Source of the DNA: Imbricaverruca yamaguchii
Lineage: Eukaryota; Arthropoda; Thecostraca; Neoverrucidae
Length of the DNA stretch: 64,000 nucleotides
Direction of reading: 5' to 3'
Assembly (NCBI GenBank): GCA_034440575.1
Contig: JAOTOL010001219.1
Location: 186,001-250,000, forward strand
Made by a program: the position numbers and the translations under genes. The notes under the pieces are model-generated. The model saw only the letters and a program-made list of their open reading frames with translations. It searched no databases and was not told the origin of the DNA. This document shows, piece by piece, positions 1 to 11,007 of the stretch; the stretch's first letter is position 1, and each line of letters begins with the position of its first letter.

Positions 1-1771
1 GGGACACCCGGTACCAAGGCGGCCAAGGACAACAGCGTGCCGTACGAGACTCTCCGTCGTCAATGGCATCAATTTCACCGGCTCCACCGGCTCAGGGCGG
101 CCGGCAGTACTGGCGACGGCCGGGGAGCAGAAATTGGTCGAAGTGATTGCTTATCTCGTTCTCCAGCGACATCTGTGACCCGATCCAGCAATACCTGAAC
201 AACCTCGGCCGGGAGACGCAGTGGAATGACAACCGGCTCGGGAAGGACTGGCTGTCACATTTCAAGGCCCGCCGCGCCGACATCCTCGCGTCGCGCAAGC
301 CCGAGATTCTCACAATAGCCCGTGCAAAGTCTCACAGAGGAAGTGGTTGACGCCTTTTTCACAATGCACGACGAGGTGATCATCGACCTAGGCCTGGAGG
401 CCAAGCTGGGCAACATCTACAACCTCGATGAGACCGGGCTTTCGACCGACTCGCGGTCGAAAAAGGTCATCGTGCCCAGCAAATCACGTGACGCCTACCT
501 CAAGACGGCCAGCGGCGGGAACGCGATGTATATCGTCCTCTTCTGCGTGGACGCCACGAGAAACTACTTTCCCCCTTCGTTGTGTACAAAGCCAAGCGTG
601 AGGCATTTGACACGTGGATGCATGGCGGCCCGCCGGGAACGGCCTATGGAACCACACCGCCCGGCTGGATGGAGGGGAACATCTTCGAGAGCTGGTCCCA
701 GGCCATCTGTTCCACAGATCATCCAGACGTACGGTGGCGAGACCACGGTGCTCGTCTACGACGGACACGGCTCACACATGACATATCGGACAGCGGCGCT
801 TGCGAAGGAAAACAACATCACAGCGGTGTGTCTGCCACCACACACCAGCCACGCCATCCATCCCCTCGACGTCGCGGTGTTCAAGCCGGTCAAGGTTGTC
901 TGGGCTGCAATCCTGAAGCGGTGGCAGCGCAAGTCACGACTCGTCGCCGTTGACAAATCAGTGTTCCCGATGCTCATCTCCCAGCTGTGGAAGGAACTGG
1001 ATTCGGCCCACGTCATGGACGGCTTCCTCGGATCGTGCCCCTACCCCGTCAACGCGGAGAAGGTCCGCAGCCGGATGGTCGGAGCCGGAAACACGGCACG
1101 CGATGACATCTCGTCCCCAGGCAAGGCACTCAAGGAAGCCGTGTTCAGTATCCTCAGCCCGGAACAGTCTGATGAGACAAAGGCGGCCCTCGCTAATAAG
1201 ACAAAGCGCCGCAACCGCGTTCAGAACGAGCGCGGCGAGGTTCTGACGGTCGAAACTTCTCTTCAGAGGCTCAAGCTGGAGGCGATGAAGCGCACCGAGA
1301 AGCGGAAGGAGCTGCCATTGGCACACAAGATTAAGAAGCCCTCCGTGAAGCGAAAAATTATCGAGACTAGCGACGAGGACGAGATCGTCGAGCCGTTCCC
1401 GGATAGTGATTCGGAGCCAGAGGCACCACCGCCGCCGAAAAAGGAGGCGCTTCAAACCGTGCCATATCAGGAGATAAAAAACTCCGAATTCGTCATTGTC
1501 AAGCTGGACAAGAAGAAGTTCCTTGCCCAGGTTAACGAAATCCAGACGAACTCCACGGCGACTAACAGGACGGTGCATGGCCTGTTCTTGAAGAAGCTGC
1601 CGGGCTCGGACAAGACGTTCTACTTCCCAGAGAAAGATGACAAGTCGATTGTCTACCCGCACGAAGTCGATTGTCTACCCGCACGAGGTTCTCGGAAAGG
1701 TAGAGGTGACGCCAGACCGCCACGCCTCCGTGTTCGAGATCGTCGGCGACGTCCGTGATTTCAACTTGTAG
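1..1771 (+). pseudogene. pogo/Jerky-type DDE transposase, frameshifted
   Basis: This is a decayed DNA-transposon transposase of the CENP-B/pogo (Tc1-mariner superfamily) type, whose intact relatives cut and paste the element. Frames switch several times. An N-terminal HTH-like part reads KAAKDNSVPYETLRR near 20-60, and a CENP-B-HTH-like part lies in the 147-350 frame (RETQWNDNRLGKDWLSHFKA, then RKPEILTIARAK). The catalytic core lies mainly in the 322-1771 region, with NLDETGLS at about 420-445 (first Asp), VYDGHGSHM at about 755-780 (second Asp) and LPPHTSHAIHPLDVAVFKP at about 828-885. The frame shifts out near 580 and back near 711. A 22-bp tandem duplication (1642-1663 and 1664-1685) shifts the C-terminus, after which the original frame reads to TAG at 1769-1771. 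The family call is from recognisable motifs. The 5' end is cut by the window edge. Scattered indels argue for an old inactive copy, although assembly errors could contribute. Confidence 0.85.
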
Positions 1772-3264
1772 TTTGCACGGCATTCCCGACTGTTGTATTT
1801 TCCGTTCGACCATTGTGTTTATTTGTTCCGACCTCAGCTAATATTGTGTCTTTAACAAAGTGTAATTACCAGGAAACGTCTCATATTTTGTTTTGATAAT
1901 TGCATCGTCTGCGAAGTCAGTGACCTCAACTAGTGTTATGCAGTGAATTCTGAACCGTGTCTTTTCCGTTCCTACATCAGCCATAACTACGCCCTTGCTC
2001 AACTTGGAATTACCAGGAAATGGCTGATCTCATTTTTTATAATTGTATTTTTTTAAACACCCATAGTATTTCTGGCGTGAATTTCAGTGTCACATATTCA
2101 GTGGGTTGGGCACAATTGGCTGTCGAAATCGCCATATTCATTTTTGCGAAAGTGCAGAAAAAATGAGTATAGTCGACTTTTCTCAGAAGACATGCTTGCC
2201 AAAGAACACCAGTTGACCAATAAAATGTGTGGCACACGCAGTCAGAAAACTTAATGTCAACATCCCATTAATCCAATATTGAAATTTTATTTGGTTTGGA
2301 AGATGTTACACTGGAAAGGTAAAACCATACTAATTTTGGCCGACCCTATCCTAATTGTTTTTTTTTGGCGAGAAGTAAACTAACTGAGATGTTATTGTAG
2401 CAGTATTGCATTAGGCGATTTCAAACGTCACCTTAAAATAATTTGAAGCACCTCAATTTCTGGTGTACGCGTTATTTCAGGTGCGATTTCACTTAAACAT
2501 TATGCTTCAAATAGTCCCGAGCCCAGTGCGGCTTCGTCCTTATTCCTGCCGACATGAGCTGTAGGCGATGGCTTACCGAGCAGCACTGGGTCACTCCGTG
2601 CTGAATATTCCTACCGACATGAGCTGTAGGCGATGGTTTACCTAGCAGCACTGGGTCACTCCGTGCTGAATATTCCTACCGACATGAGCTGTAGGCGATG
2701 GCTTACCGAGCAGCACTGGGTCACTCCGTGCTTCTTATGTAAGTCTCTTTGATGTTGGCCTATTTTCTTTACCACTTAGCGGCATTTGAAAAAGGTGAAT
2801 TAGAGCTGGGAACATTGCCTTGGATTGCCAAGATGGAAGCCTTCTTGGCGTGTGTACAATACAGCCTTCGCGGAATCTCCAGCCGAGACAAAAATGTCCA
2901 TTATATAGCGGTGTATGCCTCCACTGCTGAAGGAGCTTCTCCCCTCATCTGCGTCGCATTGCCGTCGAATCCCTGCGATCGAACACGAAACTGCTCTTGA
3001 ACTCTTAAGCTCGTCAACAGGTGACGAGTTCAGCACACTTTCAGTTTTCTGAATATTCGCTCGCGCTGACGAGCGAACTTGCAAGCGATGCACGAGCCGG
3101 TGGGATTAGCACACCTGCCGCACCACGGTGGCTCGCCTCGGCCGATTATGGCGGCAAGTTGGCAGCAGTGTGGCGGCTAACCTAACCCAGCCTAAGCTAC
3201 CCTAACATAACCTAGCCTGTTGCTCGGCGGCCTGGCCTGGCGCATGGCAAACCATATTGTAATA
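1772..3264. other. AT-rich non-coding DNA
   Basis: No gene is recognised here. It contains the 64-bp triple repeat at 2542-2732 (listed separately) and a short CCTAA-rich patch at about 3178-3220. The small open frames (for example 2749-3000) have no recognisable domain and look like chance ORFs. Confidence 0.6.
2542..2732. repeat. 64/65-bp tandem repeat, 3 copies
   Basis: Three nearly identical units start at 2542, 2607 and 2671. Each begins ATTCCT(G/A)CCGACATGAGC and ends with CACTGGGTCACTCCGTGC. The copies differ at only a few positions, so the triplication is recent. Confidence 0.95.
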
Positions 3265-3522
3265 CAGAGTTAAAATAGTGGTGTTTCGTTAGGTGTGAGA
3301 TGTCCAAACGAGCACAGTAGGATGTCGAAATTTGCCATGGAATTAGTATCACTTAAAATGCTTTTGATGCCTCAGAGTCAAATTCGAGCTGATAGTGTAG
3401 GCACTTCGAGCTAATGGTTTAGGTTTCAAGGAGCAGGATGTCAATACTTTTTGGAGAAGGATGTCGATTGAGCGTTCAGAAAGTGGTATATTCCACCCTA
3501 TTTCACGACTGATGTGTCACTC
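3265..3522 (-). mobile_element. hAT-like MITE (copy 1)
   Basis: This short non-autonomous element is homologous, in reverse orientation, to parts of the copies at 40977-41867 and 55236-55730. Shared blocks include GTTAGGTGTGAGATGTC..., the ATGTCGAAATTTG region and AAAGTGGTATATTCCACCCTA. It starts CAGAGTTAAAATA and ends CACTC. It is flanked by an imperfect 8-bp target duplication, TTGTAATA (3257-3264) and TTGTAACA (3523-3530). An 8-bp duplication plus CAGTG-like termini is the hAT signature. There is no coding capacity. Confidence 0.7.
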
Positions 3523-4001
3523 TTGTAACACGTTGGCCTCAGCAAGATGTGCCAGCAAAACTGTTACGGCCATATGAGCAGTCTCCAGCATCTTCTTCAA
3601 AATGTTTTGCTCACCAACAATGAAGGAAAAAATCAGATATTTTCTCGGTGAGTAAATCTTTCTACGTTGGTAGGCTCTCATACTTACCAGTTAAAATCCA
3701 AAACGAAGCGTATCTTAACTCGCTTGGCTTAATGCCTACAGACTTGCCTTCCTGATCCTAACAGAACAGGGAAGTAGTAACCACAAGAAAGGCATCATTT
3801 ATCTTTTAATAATATCCAGCTGTACCTACCACCTTCCACACCATATCCAATGTGTTTGCGTGTAACTAGTAGGTTGGCAATTCAAAACTTACTATTCTTC
3901 AGCTTACGAATGTCATTAAGTACAGTCCATATGAATCTCAAGTTCAAATTATCTTTCATATAAGGGATCGTTGCGCCGTTTAGCCTTCGTACTACACTCC
4001 T

Positions 4002-4058
<57 letters not shown>

Positions 4059-4342
4059 TATATAAGTTTCGGTGTTGGCTGTCAACTATCTACTTACGGT
4101 CGATTGGCTACCTATTTACGGTTACCTACTATCAGGTCCGACAGTGAACCTCCAGTAGGGATGTTTTCCTTCATTGAATGGAACATCGTGTTTCCTGTTT
4201 GCGGGCCATGCATTTCTTGCAGCGATCGCGGGAGTCCATCCGAGCATCACAGGGCAGTCTGCACTCAATGCGTCAGCAAACTTCAGCGACAAAAATAGTC
4301 CGCCGTCGGCGCACGTCGAGCCCGGAGCCTTGTCCGTGTGGC
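3523..4342. other. Non-coding sequence with (TA)n tract at 4007-4056
   Basis: No gene is seen. A (TA) dinucleotide microsatellite of about 50 bp occupies 4007-4056. The flanking sequence up to 4342 is unique, with no recognisable domain in any frame. Confidence 0.7.
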
Positions 4343-5372
4343 ACCGCCTCCTTCCGCCGTCCACGGGCGGCGTGTACCGCCTCCTTCCGCCGTCCACGGG
4401 CGGCGTGTACCGCCTCCTTCCGCCGTACACGGGCGGCGTGTACCGCCTCCTTCCGCCGTCCACGGGGGCGTGTACCGCCTCTTCCGCCGTCCACGGGCGT
4501 CTCCCCGGGCGGCGTACGCCTCCTTCCGCCGTCCACGGGCGGCGTGTACCGCCTCCTTCCGCCGTCCACGGGCGGCGTGTACCGCCTCCTTCCGCCGTCC
4601 ACGGGCGGCGTGTACCGCCTCCTTCCGCCGTCCACGGGCGGCGTGTACCGCCTCCTTCCGCCGTCCACGGGCGGCGTGTACCGCCTCCTTCCGCCGTCCA
4701 CGGGCGGCGTGTACTCAGGCGGCGTGTACCGCCTCCTTCCGCCGTCCACGGGCGGCGTGTACCGCCTCCTTCCGCCGTCCACGGGCGGCGTGTACCGCCT
4801 CCTTCCGCCGTCCACGGGCGGCGTGTACCGCCTCCTTCCGCCGTCCACGGGCGGCGTGTACCGCCTCCTTCCGCCGTCCACGGGCGGCGTGTCACCGCCT
4901 CCTTCCGCCATCCACGGGCGGCGTGTACCGCCTCCTTCCGCCGTCCACGGGCGGCGTGTACCGCCTCCTTCCGCCGTCCACGGGCGGCGTGTACCGCCTC
5001 CTTCCGCCGTCCACGGGCGGCGTGTACCGCCTTCCGCCGTCCACGGGCGGCGTGTACCGCCTCCTTCCCCGGGCGGCGTGTACCGCCTCCTTCCGCCGTC
5101 CACGGGCGGCGTGTAGCGCCTCCTTCCGCCGTCCACGGGCGGCGTGTACCGCCTCCTTCCGCCGTCCACGGGCGGCGTCCTCCTTCCGCCGTCCACGGGC
5201 GGCGTGTACCGCCTCCTTCCGCCGTCCACGGGCGGCGTGTACCGCCTCCTTCCGCCGTACACGGGCGGCGTGTACCGCCTCCTTCCGCCGTCCACGGGCG
5301 GCGTGTACCGCCTCCTTCCGCCGTACACGGGCGGCGTGTACCGCCTCCTTCCGCCGTACACGGGCGGCGTGT
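4343..5372. repeat. 33-bp GC-rich minisatellite, about 31 copies
   Basis: The unit is about 33 bp, CCGCCTCCTTCCGCCGTCCA followed by CGGGCGGCGTGTA. There are a few truncated units (for example near 4490-4520, 5025-5040, 5068 and 5176) and a recurrent C-to-A variant (GTACACGG). Because 33 is divisible by 3 and the unit has no stop in several frames, it produces artificial ORFs of 300-500 codons on both strands. I see no sign that any of these is a gene. Confidence 0.97.
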
Positions 5373-5947
5373 TCCAGCGCCGACAGTTAAGCTGCATTGG
5401 AACGACTGCACCATTACGGGCGCGGTCGTTGGGCCACCGGTCGGGAGACGTGTCCCCGATGACCCCACGTTGACTGTCGCTTCGCCCTCACCATCCGAGT
5501 GGGATGAAGCTTTCCGCTCGGATACACGGGAGGAGTCCGACGTGGTAGTGTGGGTCCAGAGTTCAAATGCGGGAGGAGTCATGAGTGTGAGTTTGGGTCA
5601 GAAATTCAGATGCGGGAGAAGTCCGACGCGGACGGTATGGTCCAAAGTCCTCGATCGAGATAAGTCTCCTTCACGCGTTTTTCTAACACTGCAAACTAGT
5701 TAGGTTAGGCGGACAGGTGTGTACTTTTCCACCCACGTTTCATTGCCTTGAACGTTGGTGATACATTTGCATGACGCCAATCTACAGGTACTCCAGAATA
5801 CTAATACAGAACGACTGGCTGAAAATAACACCCAGCCTTTCCCCATAATCTAAATTCTGTAATCCATTGATAAGTCTTGTGACTTGGCGCTCAACTCTCT
5901 ATATTTGTGTACTCTTCTACGGAGGACCTCAATGCCTGTGCACATAT
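5373..5947. other. Spacer between two minisatellites, no gene
   Basis: This is unique sequence with no recognisable protein or RNA feature. The open frame running out of the upstream array to 5703 is a continuation of the repeat ORF. Confidence 0.5.
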
Positions 5948-7010
5948 TCCGTGTGTGGTCTCACGTGCGAGATGACACGTGTGAGGACGTGCAGGTCTGG
6001 CTGTATTCCGTGTGTGGTCTCACGTGCGAGATGACACGTGTGAGGACGTGCAGGTCTGGCTGTATTCCATGTGTGGTCTCACGTGCGAGATGACACATGT
6101 GAGGACGTGCAGGTCTGGCTGTATTCCATGTGTGGTCTCACGTGCGAGATGACACGTGTGAGGACGTGCAGGTCTGGCTGTATTCCATGTGTGGTCTCAC
6201 GTGCGAGATGACACGTGTGAGGACGTGCAGGTCTGGCTGTATTCCATGTGTGGTCTCACGTGCGAGATGACACATGTGAGGACGTGCAGGTCTGGCTGTA
6301 TTCCGTGTGTGGTCTCACGTGCGAGATGACACATGTGAGGACGTGCAGGTCTGGCTGTATTCCATGTGTGGTCTCACGTGCGAGATGACACGTGTGAGGA
6401 CGTGCAGGTCTGGCTGTATTCCATGTGTGGTCTCACGTGCGAGATGACACGTGTGAGGACGTGCGGGTCTGGCTGTATTCCGTGTGTGGTCTCACGTGCG
6501 AGATGACACGTGTGAGGACGTGCGGGTCTGGCTGTATTCCATGTGTGGTCTCACGTGCGAGATGACACGTGTGAGGACGTGCAGGTCTGGCTGTATTCCG
6601 TGTGTGGTCTCACGTGCGAGATGACACGTGTGAGGACGTGCAGGTCTGGCTGTATTCCATGTGTGGTCTCACGTGTGAGATGACACGTGTGAGGACGTGC
6701 AGGTCTGGCTGTATTCCATGTGTGGTCTCACGTGTGAGATGACACATGTGAGGGCGTGCAGGTCTGGCTGTATTCCATGTGTGGTCTCACGTGCGAGATG
6801 ACACGTGTGAGGACGTGCAGGTCTGGCTGTATTCCGTGTGTGGTCTCACGTGCGAGATGACACGTGTGAGGACGTGCAGGTCTGGCTGTATTCCATGTGT
6901 GGTCTCACGTGTGAGATGACACGTGTGAGGACGTGCAGGTCTGGCTGTATTCCATGTGTGGTCTCACGTGCGAGATGACACATGTGAGGACGTGCAGGTC
7001 TGGCTGTTTG
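5948..7010. repeat. 59-bp minisatellite, about 18 copies
   Basis: The unit reads GTGTGGTCTCACGTGCGAGA, then TGACACGTGTGAGGACGTGC, then AGGTCTGGCTGTATTCC. Units differ by a few transitions (CGTG/CATG, GTGCGAG/GTGTGAG). Each unit carries TCACGTG and ACACGTG E-box-like hexamers, so the array holds dozens of CACGTG motifs. The array ends at about 7010, where the last unit runs into unrelated sequence. Confidence 0.97.
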
Positions 7011-8367
7011 TCTTCTCCGAGAGCCGGGACTGCGACGGCGCAGCGTGTGCCCAAGCGGAGGGCTTTGCCGACCTGCAGGATCCTCGTGTTCATCCCGGAA
7101 ATAAAATGTTCAATGCGAGGCGTTTTTATTTTCAGCATTTCATCCTGGCACTTTGGCGAGATTGACTCATGGTTCCGAGTCTGCTGTACGCAGAGCTTGT
7201 GGCAGACACTGAGCCTATCATCTGATAGTATAGTTCCATTTCAACGAACCAGATCCAGAGTCAATTTGCATGAACGCCCCGACACCAATGTCATACATGG
7301 CGTATTGCACCCTGCCATTGACGGTGGTGCTATGGTCTAAATGAAGCAAATTTAGAGATAAGTTCATGTCCAATAAGTGTTTTATTCGTTCGCTACTCAT
7401 TGAAATGCAATTGTTGTAGTAGATTATCTCTGTCAACTGGTCACACTATATACACATGTTGACAATCAGCTTCTAAACAGCAGCCATTCACATTCTGGCC
7501 ATAACGAAGGACTGTGCGGACTTGAAGCTGCCGATGTGTTTTAGGACCTTCAACCAACGCTGAACAATATTATCGCACCACACATAGCGTAGTCTATTTT
7601 GGTTCGTGGCGAATGCGTTTGTTTATGTTTTCATGTTTGCTCTTACATACTAACCTTATGTAAGATATGCCTTCGCGATATGGCGAAGCGAATTCAGTAC
7701 TATATCGTAATTCGCCGTCCAAAACATCTCTTATCTTTACGTGCTTCAATCTCAATATTCAGCCAATAGCGTACTTACGACTATCAGTTTCGGTTATTTG
7801 CAGATACCCAACTCAATGATGTCTATATTGGTGATGAAGATAAAATACCTATGCCGTATGCTGGTTTTGTTATAGCGAACCACAGCTACATGACCAATGC
7901 GGTCGATGCGCCCTAAAGCCCAAATATAACGAACCACAACACTGGAAATGCCTTTATCTCGAATTGCGCTCCGAAATGTTTGTGTATCACGATCCGTTAT
8001 GGTTAGTAGAAGCATAATGCTTAACGAGATACTCTTAAAATAAAAGCATAGCTTAATAACTGCATGGGCACGCACCAGAGAGCACAATGTCGATAGTTGT
8101 TTGGGAAGGATGCGGATTAATTGTTCAGGTAGTGGCATATATTATGAATAATTTATAATTGCGATCAGTTGGATCAGTTTGTTTTCTCCGTACGTGTTAT
8201 GCTACCGTTGGGAATGCTCCAGCAGCAAAACAGAACGGTTCAAGTTGAGTGAAGTGGTCGGCGGGCTCTGAAGCACCGATCCGCCACCAACTCCAATGTA
8301 CCGATGTGGCACGGGCAGCGTGGATGATGAACATAGCCTTCCACAGTTCTGACCAAGCAACGGGCAG
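7011..8367. other. Non-coding; traces of dispersed repeats
   Basis: No gene is recognised. A remnant of the SINE/LINE tail (ACATGACCAATGCGGTCGAT, then GCGCCCTAAAGCCCAAATA) sits at about 7885-7930. A stretch near 8065-8150 is weakly like the end of the hAT-like MITE family (GGTAGTGGCATATATTATGA). Both are eroded. Confidence 0.5.
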
Positions 8368-9053
8368 CCTGTTGGGTTTTCATGAGGTATGAGGTGTCGA
8401 AACGAGTACAGCATGATGCCGAATTTTGTCGTTGAAAACGATCTCGCTTAACATGACTTGTAAGTTTTTCAAAAGTAAGTTTGATCCAACAGCGTACTCA
8501 TGCTTGTTTTTTTCCCTTTGATTTCAGACACCTAGTTTAGGGATAGCCATATTAGCGGTGACGATGCGAAATACCCCCACTTATCAACTGATATTGTATA
8601 TTTGTTTTTGTTTTTTTTATTTTAATAAAAATTGATCAGAGTTGTTGCTGGGGTGGCTTTAGGAACCAGGGTTCTATTGCTAAGCAGAACTTGTTGCGTG
8701 AACCCTGGCCCCACCACCGGATCCATGAATTCCAGTTCAATGGCAGAATTTTGATCGAAAGTTTAACGTGCCGTCGATGCACCCCGACACGGCCGCCCAG
8801 TATATCAGACCACATCGTAGATACCCGTTCACCTGGAATTGTGTGCAGATGTTTTTGCACCACAGTTTGCAATGGTGAGCATAAGCAAGATGCGTATCAA
8901 CAAATTACTGCTAGACATTACATATGAAGACTTAATGAAGTCTCGTCGCGAAGCACGATGTCGGTACTTCGTTGGGAGGGATGTCGATTCAGTGTTCAGA
9001 AAGTGGCATATTTCACCCGCCCTATTTGACGAATAATATATCACCGTAATAGC
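8368..9053 (-). mobile_element. Diverged hAT-like MITE copy, interrupted by a SINE
   Basis: The left part (GGTTTTCATGAGGTATGAGG, about 8378-8400, and the following GTCGAAACGAG) and the right part (GGGATGTCGATTCAGTGTTC, about 8980-9000, followed by AGAAAGTGGCATATTTCACC) match the two ends of the MITE seen at 3265-3522 and 55236-55730. Between them lies a SINE-B fragment. The termini are too eroded for me to define a target duplication, so the boundaries are approximate. Confidence 0.5.
8620..8803 (-). mobile_element. SINE-B fragment (5'-truncated)
   Basis: This is homologous to the better preserved SINE at 25183-25504. Shared blocks are GAGTTGTTGCTGGGGTGGCT, TGTTGCGTGAACCCTGG and TTTAACGTGCCGTC..ATGCACC. 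The tRNA-like head is missing. It lies inside the diverged MITE at 8368-9053. Confidence 0.75.
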
Positions 9054-9221
9054 GGACACGATTATATTACATCATGCGGTATTTGGGCGCAAAGGTTAAA
9101 TTATTCGGTGTGACAACATTGGTTGTTTTTCTTCGTGTAGCTTGCAGCTTTCAGTGCTGAACAATCCAAATCAGCATCGCTTTTCTAACACTGGAATACT
9201 GCTGACACCCTCTTGACCTGA

Positions 9222-9446
9222 GGGGCGAGGGTGGCCGAGTGGTTAAGGTGCTGGGCTCTGGGTACCAAAGGTTCGACAGTGTCGAACCAGGAATGAAGAA
9301 TACAAACTCGTGGCCTCGGTAGCTTGGATGGTGGAGCGTCGGACCCGAATCTCGCGGCCGGCGGCATTTGCAGAGTCCACCCACGACCAATCGGTGTGAT
9401 ACGTTGGCGACGCTATACAACCTTGTGGTTGAATGCGTCATAATAT
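9222..9446 (+). mobile_element. tRNA-derived SINE with Leu/Ser-like head
   Basis: The head looks like a tRNA 5' half: GGTGGCCGAGTGGTTAAGGT at about 9230-9249 (A-box like), then CTGGGCTCTGGGTACC and a degraded B-box region, AAGGTTCGACA. The 3' half, CCAATCGGTGTGATACGTTG then GCGACGCTATACAACC..GGTTGA, is the body and tail of the SINE-A family at 18390-18554. It is therefore a different tRNA head on the same SINE tail. It is not a functional tRNA gene, since a cloverleaf cannot close after the anticodon arm. Confidence 0.6.
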
Positions 9447-9551
9447 AACCCGAGATTATTCTTCTAGAATAAAACGCTTTCAAATCATTTGTTTGGTTCC
9501 TATCCTAGTGTCTCACAGACAACCATCACGTCCATCACACATCGTCGTCTG

Positions 9552-9578
9552 AAGTCATCCACGTTACGTGGATGACTT
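9552..9578. repeat. Perfect 12-bp inverted repeat (hairpin)
   Basis: AAGTCATCCACG at 9552-9563 is followed by TTA and then its exact reverse complement at 9567-9578. No mobile-element terminus or transcript is evident around it. Confidence 0.85.
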
Positions 9579-10796
9579 ATAAGGCAACTTCCTGAGCACT
9601 GGTAGAGAAAATGATCACAAAAGTATACTTAATCGATGTCAACCAAGTTTATATATACATACCTGTCACTCCTGACATGCCCTCACCGCACAACTAAAAC
9701 ATATCCACAGCACACCTCAAGAGCAGGACGTTCGCGCGCGGACTGATATATGGGAGGGTCTAAAATGTTACTTCGGGATATGGGTTTCCTATATAATGGT
9801 ATATGGTAACGGTGATATATAATGGTTTAAGGAAAGTTATACTAAAACAATCCATCTAAAATCATTTATTCTCACGACCATGAAGTTGTTTTTAATTTCT
9901 TATTAATGTTAAATGAATTTCGATGCAATTTTTAGTTCATGTCTGGAATGTTTAGTTGATGCAAGGAATGACTTGGAAGGATGAAAAGCGACTAGACGGG
10001 CGGGCAAATTGCCGCCGTAAAACAGATGATCGTCACGGACGAGCGGAAATTTGCGTCTCATTTCGCACCATGATTGCTATGATTTACCAAAAAATGAATA
10101 TAAGTTAGAGGAAACTGCCAAGATAACTACAGGGGACTTTTTCTCAATTAATAATAATCAGGATTATGGGAAGAAATTAATCATTAGATCAGAATGAGGC
10201 ATATAAGATTATAGAAGATTAGATCAACACAAGTAAATCTGAATTTGTCCCGAGTGGGGACACCTCGCGGTCGGAGTGGCATGAACTACTATTCCCGCTT
10301 GTTGATGAAATGCGGAAACAATATAAGTCATGAAATCGAAAGAAGGTGCAATTTCTGGTTCCATGCAGCTTCAATTTGGAGCAAGGTGTTAGCAGGTTTT
10401 AGGAACGTTTTGGTACCATTCAGGCAATTTTCATGGGGAAAATCCTTCCGATATCTTTTATGTATATCGCTTCTGACTGCTTCAAAATATAAATATGAAC
10501 GGTTTTATCCATCCCATTTGATGCAGAACATATCATTCTCCAAGGAAGCAAAAATAAATGCATTATCCATGGGTTTTTGTGGCAATGGTTTAAATAGCTC
10601 CGGCCGGAGTGGGGATTGAAGAGCGGTGAATCCATTGAATCCAAGAACGGACATTCCTACGCGGTCGGGCTGATACAAGTGAATTCCTTTATTTGGTTAC
10701 CGGAGCGTAGTTATTTTTTTTATTCAACGAAGAATTTTCTTTAAAGCTCTTCGCTGCTATCCGGATGGAATAGACTGCCTGTTTGGCTCGAAGTAT
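9579..10796. other. AT-rich non-coding DNA with one dispersed repeat
   Basis: No gene is recognised. About 9790-10000 is homologous, inverted, to 62046-62275 (listed under findings). The remaining open frames (for example 10245-10619) contain no identifiable domain. Confidence 0.5.
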
Positions 10797-10799
10797 GAG

Positions 10800-10930
10800 A
10801 GTTGGTATTGCCTGCCTAGGTAGGTACCTACCTACCTGCTTCGCGCCAGTCGTGATGTGCTGCCGTTCTGATGGAAAGCAACAGATCCTGGGTTCGATAC
10901 CCACCCCGGGAAACTTTAGTGCACAACTCT
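10800..10930 (+). mobile_element. Possible tRNA-type SINE head
   Basis: A B-box-like stretch, GGGTTCGATACCCACCCCGG at about 10892-10911, follows a region resembling a tRNA arm. It looks like a degraded SINE promoter. No tail of the other families is attached, so this call is weak. Confidence 0.3.
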
Positions 10931-11007
10931 ATGTGATGCTTGCAGCTTCTGTCTAAGCTGCTTTGTTGCCAGACACCAGCATTGAACCGCTCAGTCCTCA
11001 CCAACAT

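Noticed and set aside
3178..3222. Interstitial telomeric TTAGG/CCTAA block
   Set aside because: Only a few imperfect CCTAA units are mixed with other bases; this is too short to call.
4122..5703. Long Pro/Arg-rich ORFs on both strands
   Set aside because: These are artefacts of the 33-bp array; several frames are open simultaneously.
5948..7010. CRISPR-like direct repeats
   Set aside because: Units are contiguous with no unique spacers and the genome is eukaryotic. The same applies to the other arrays.
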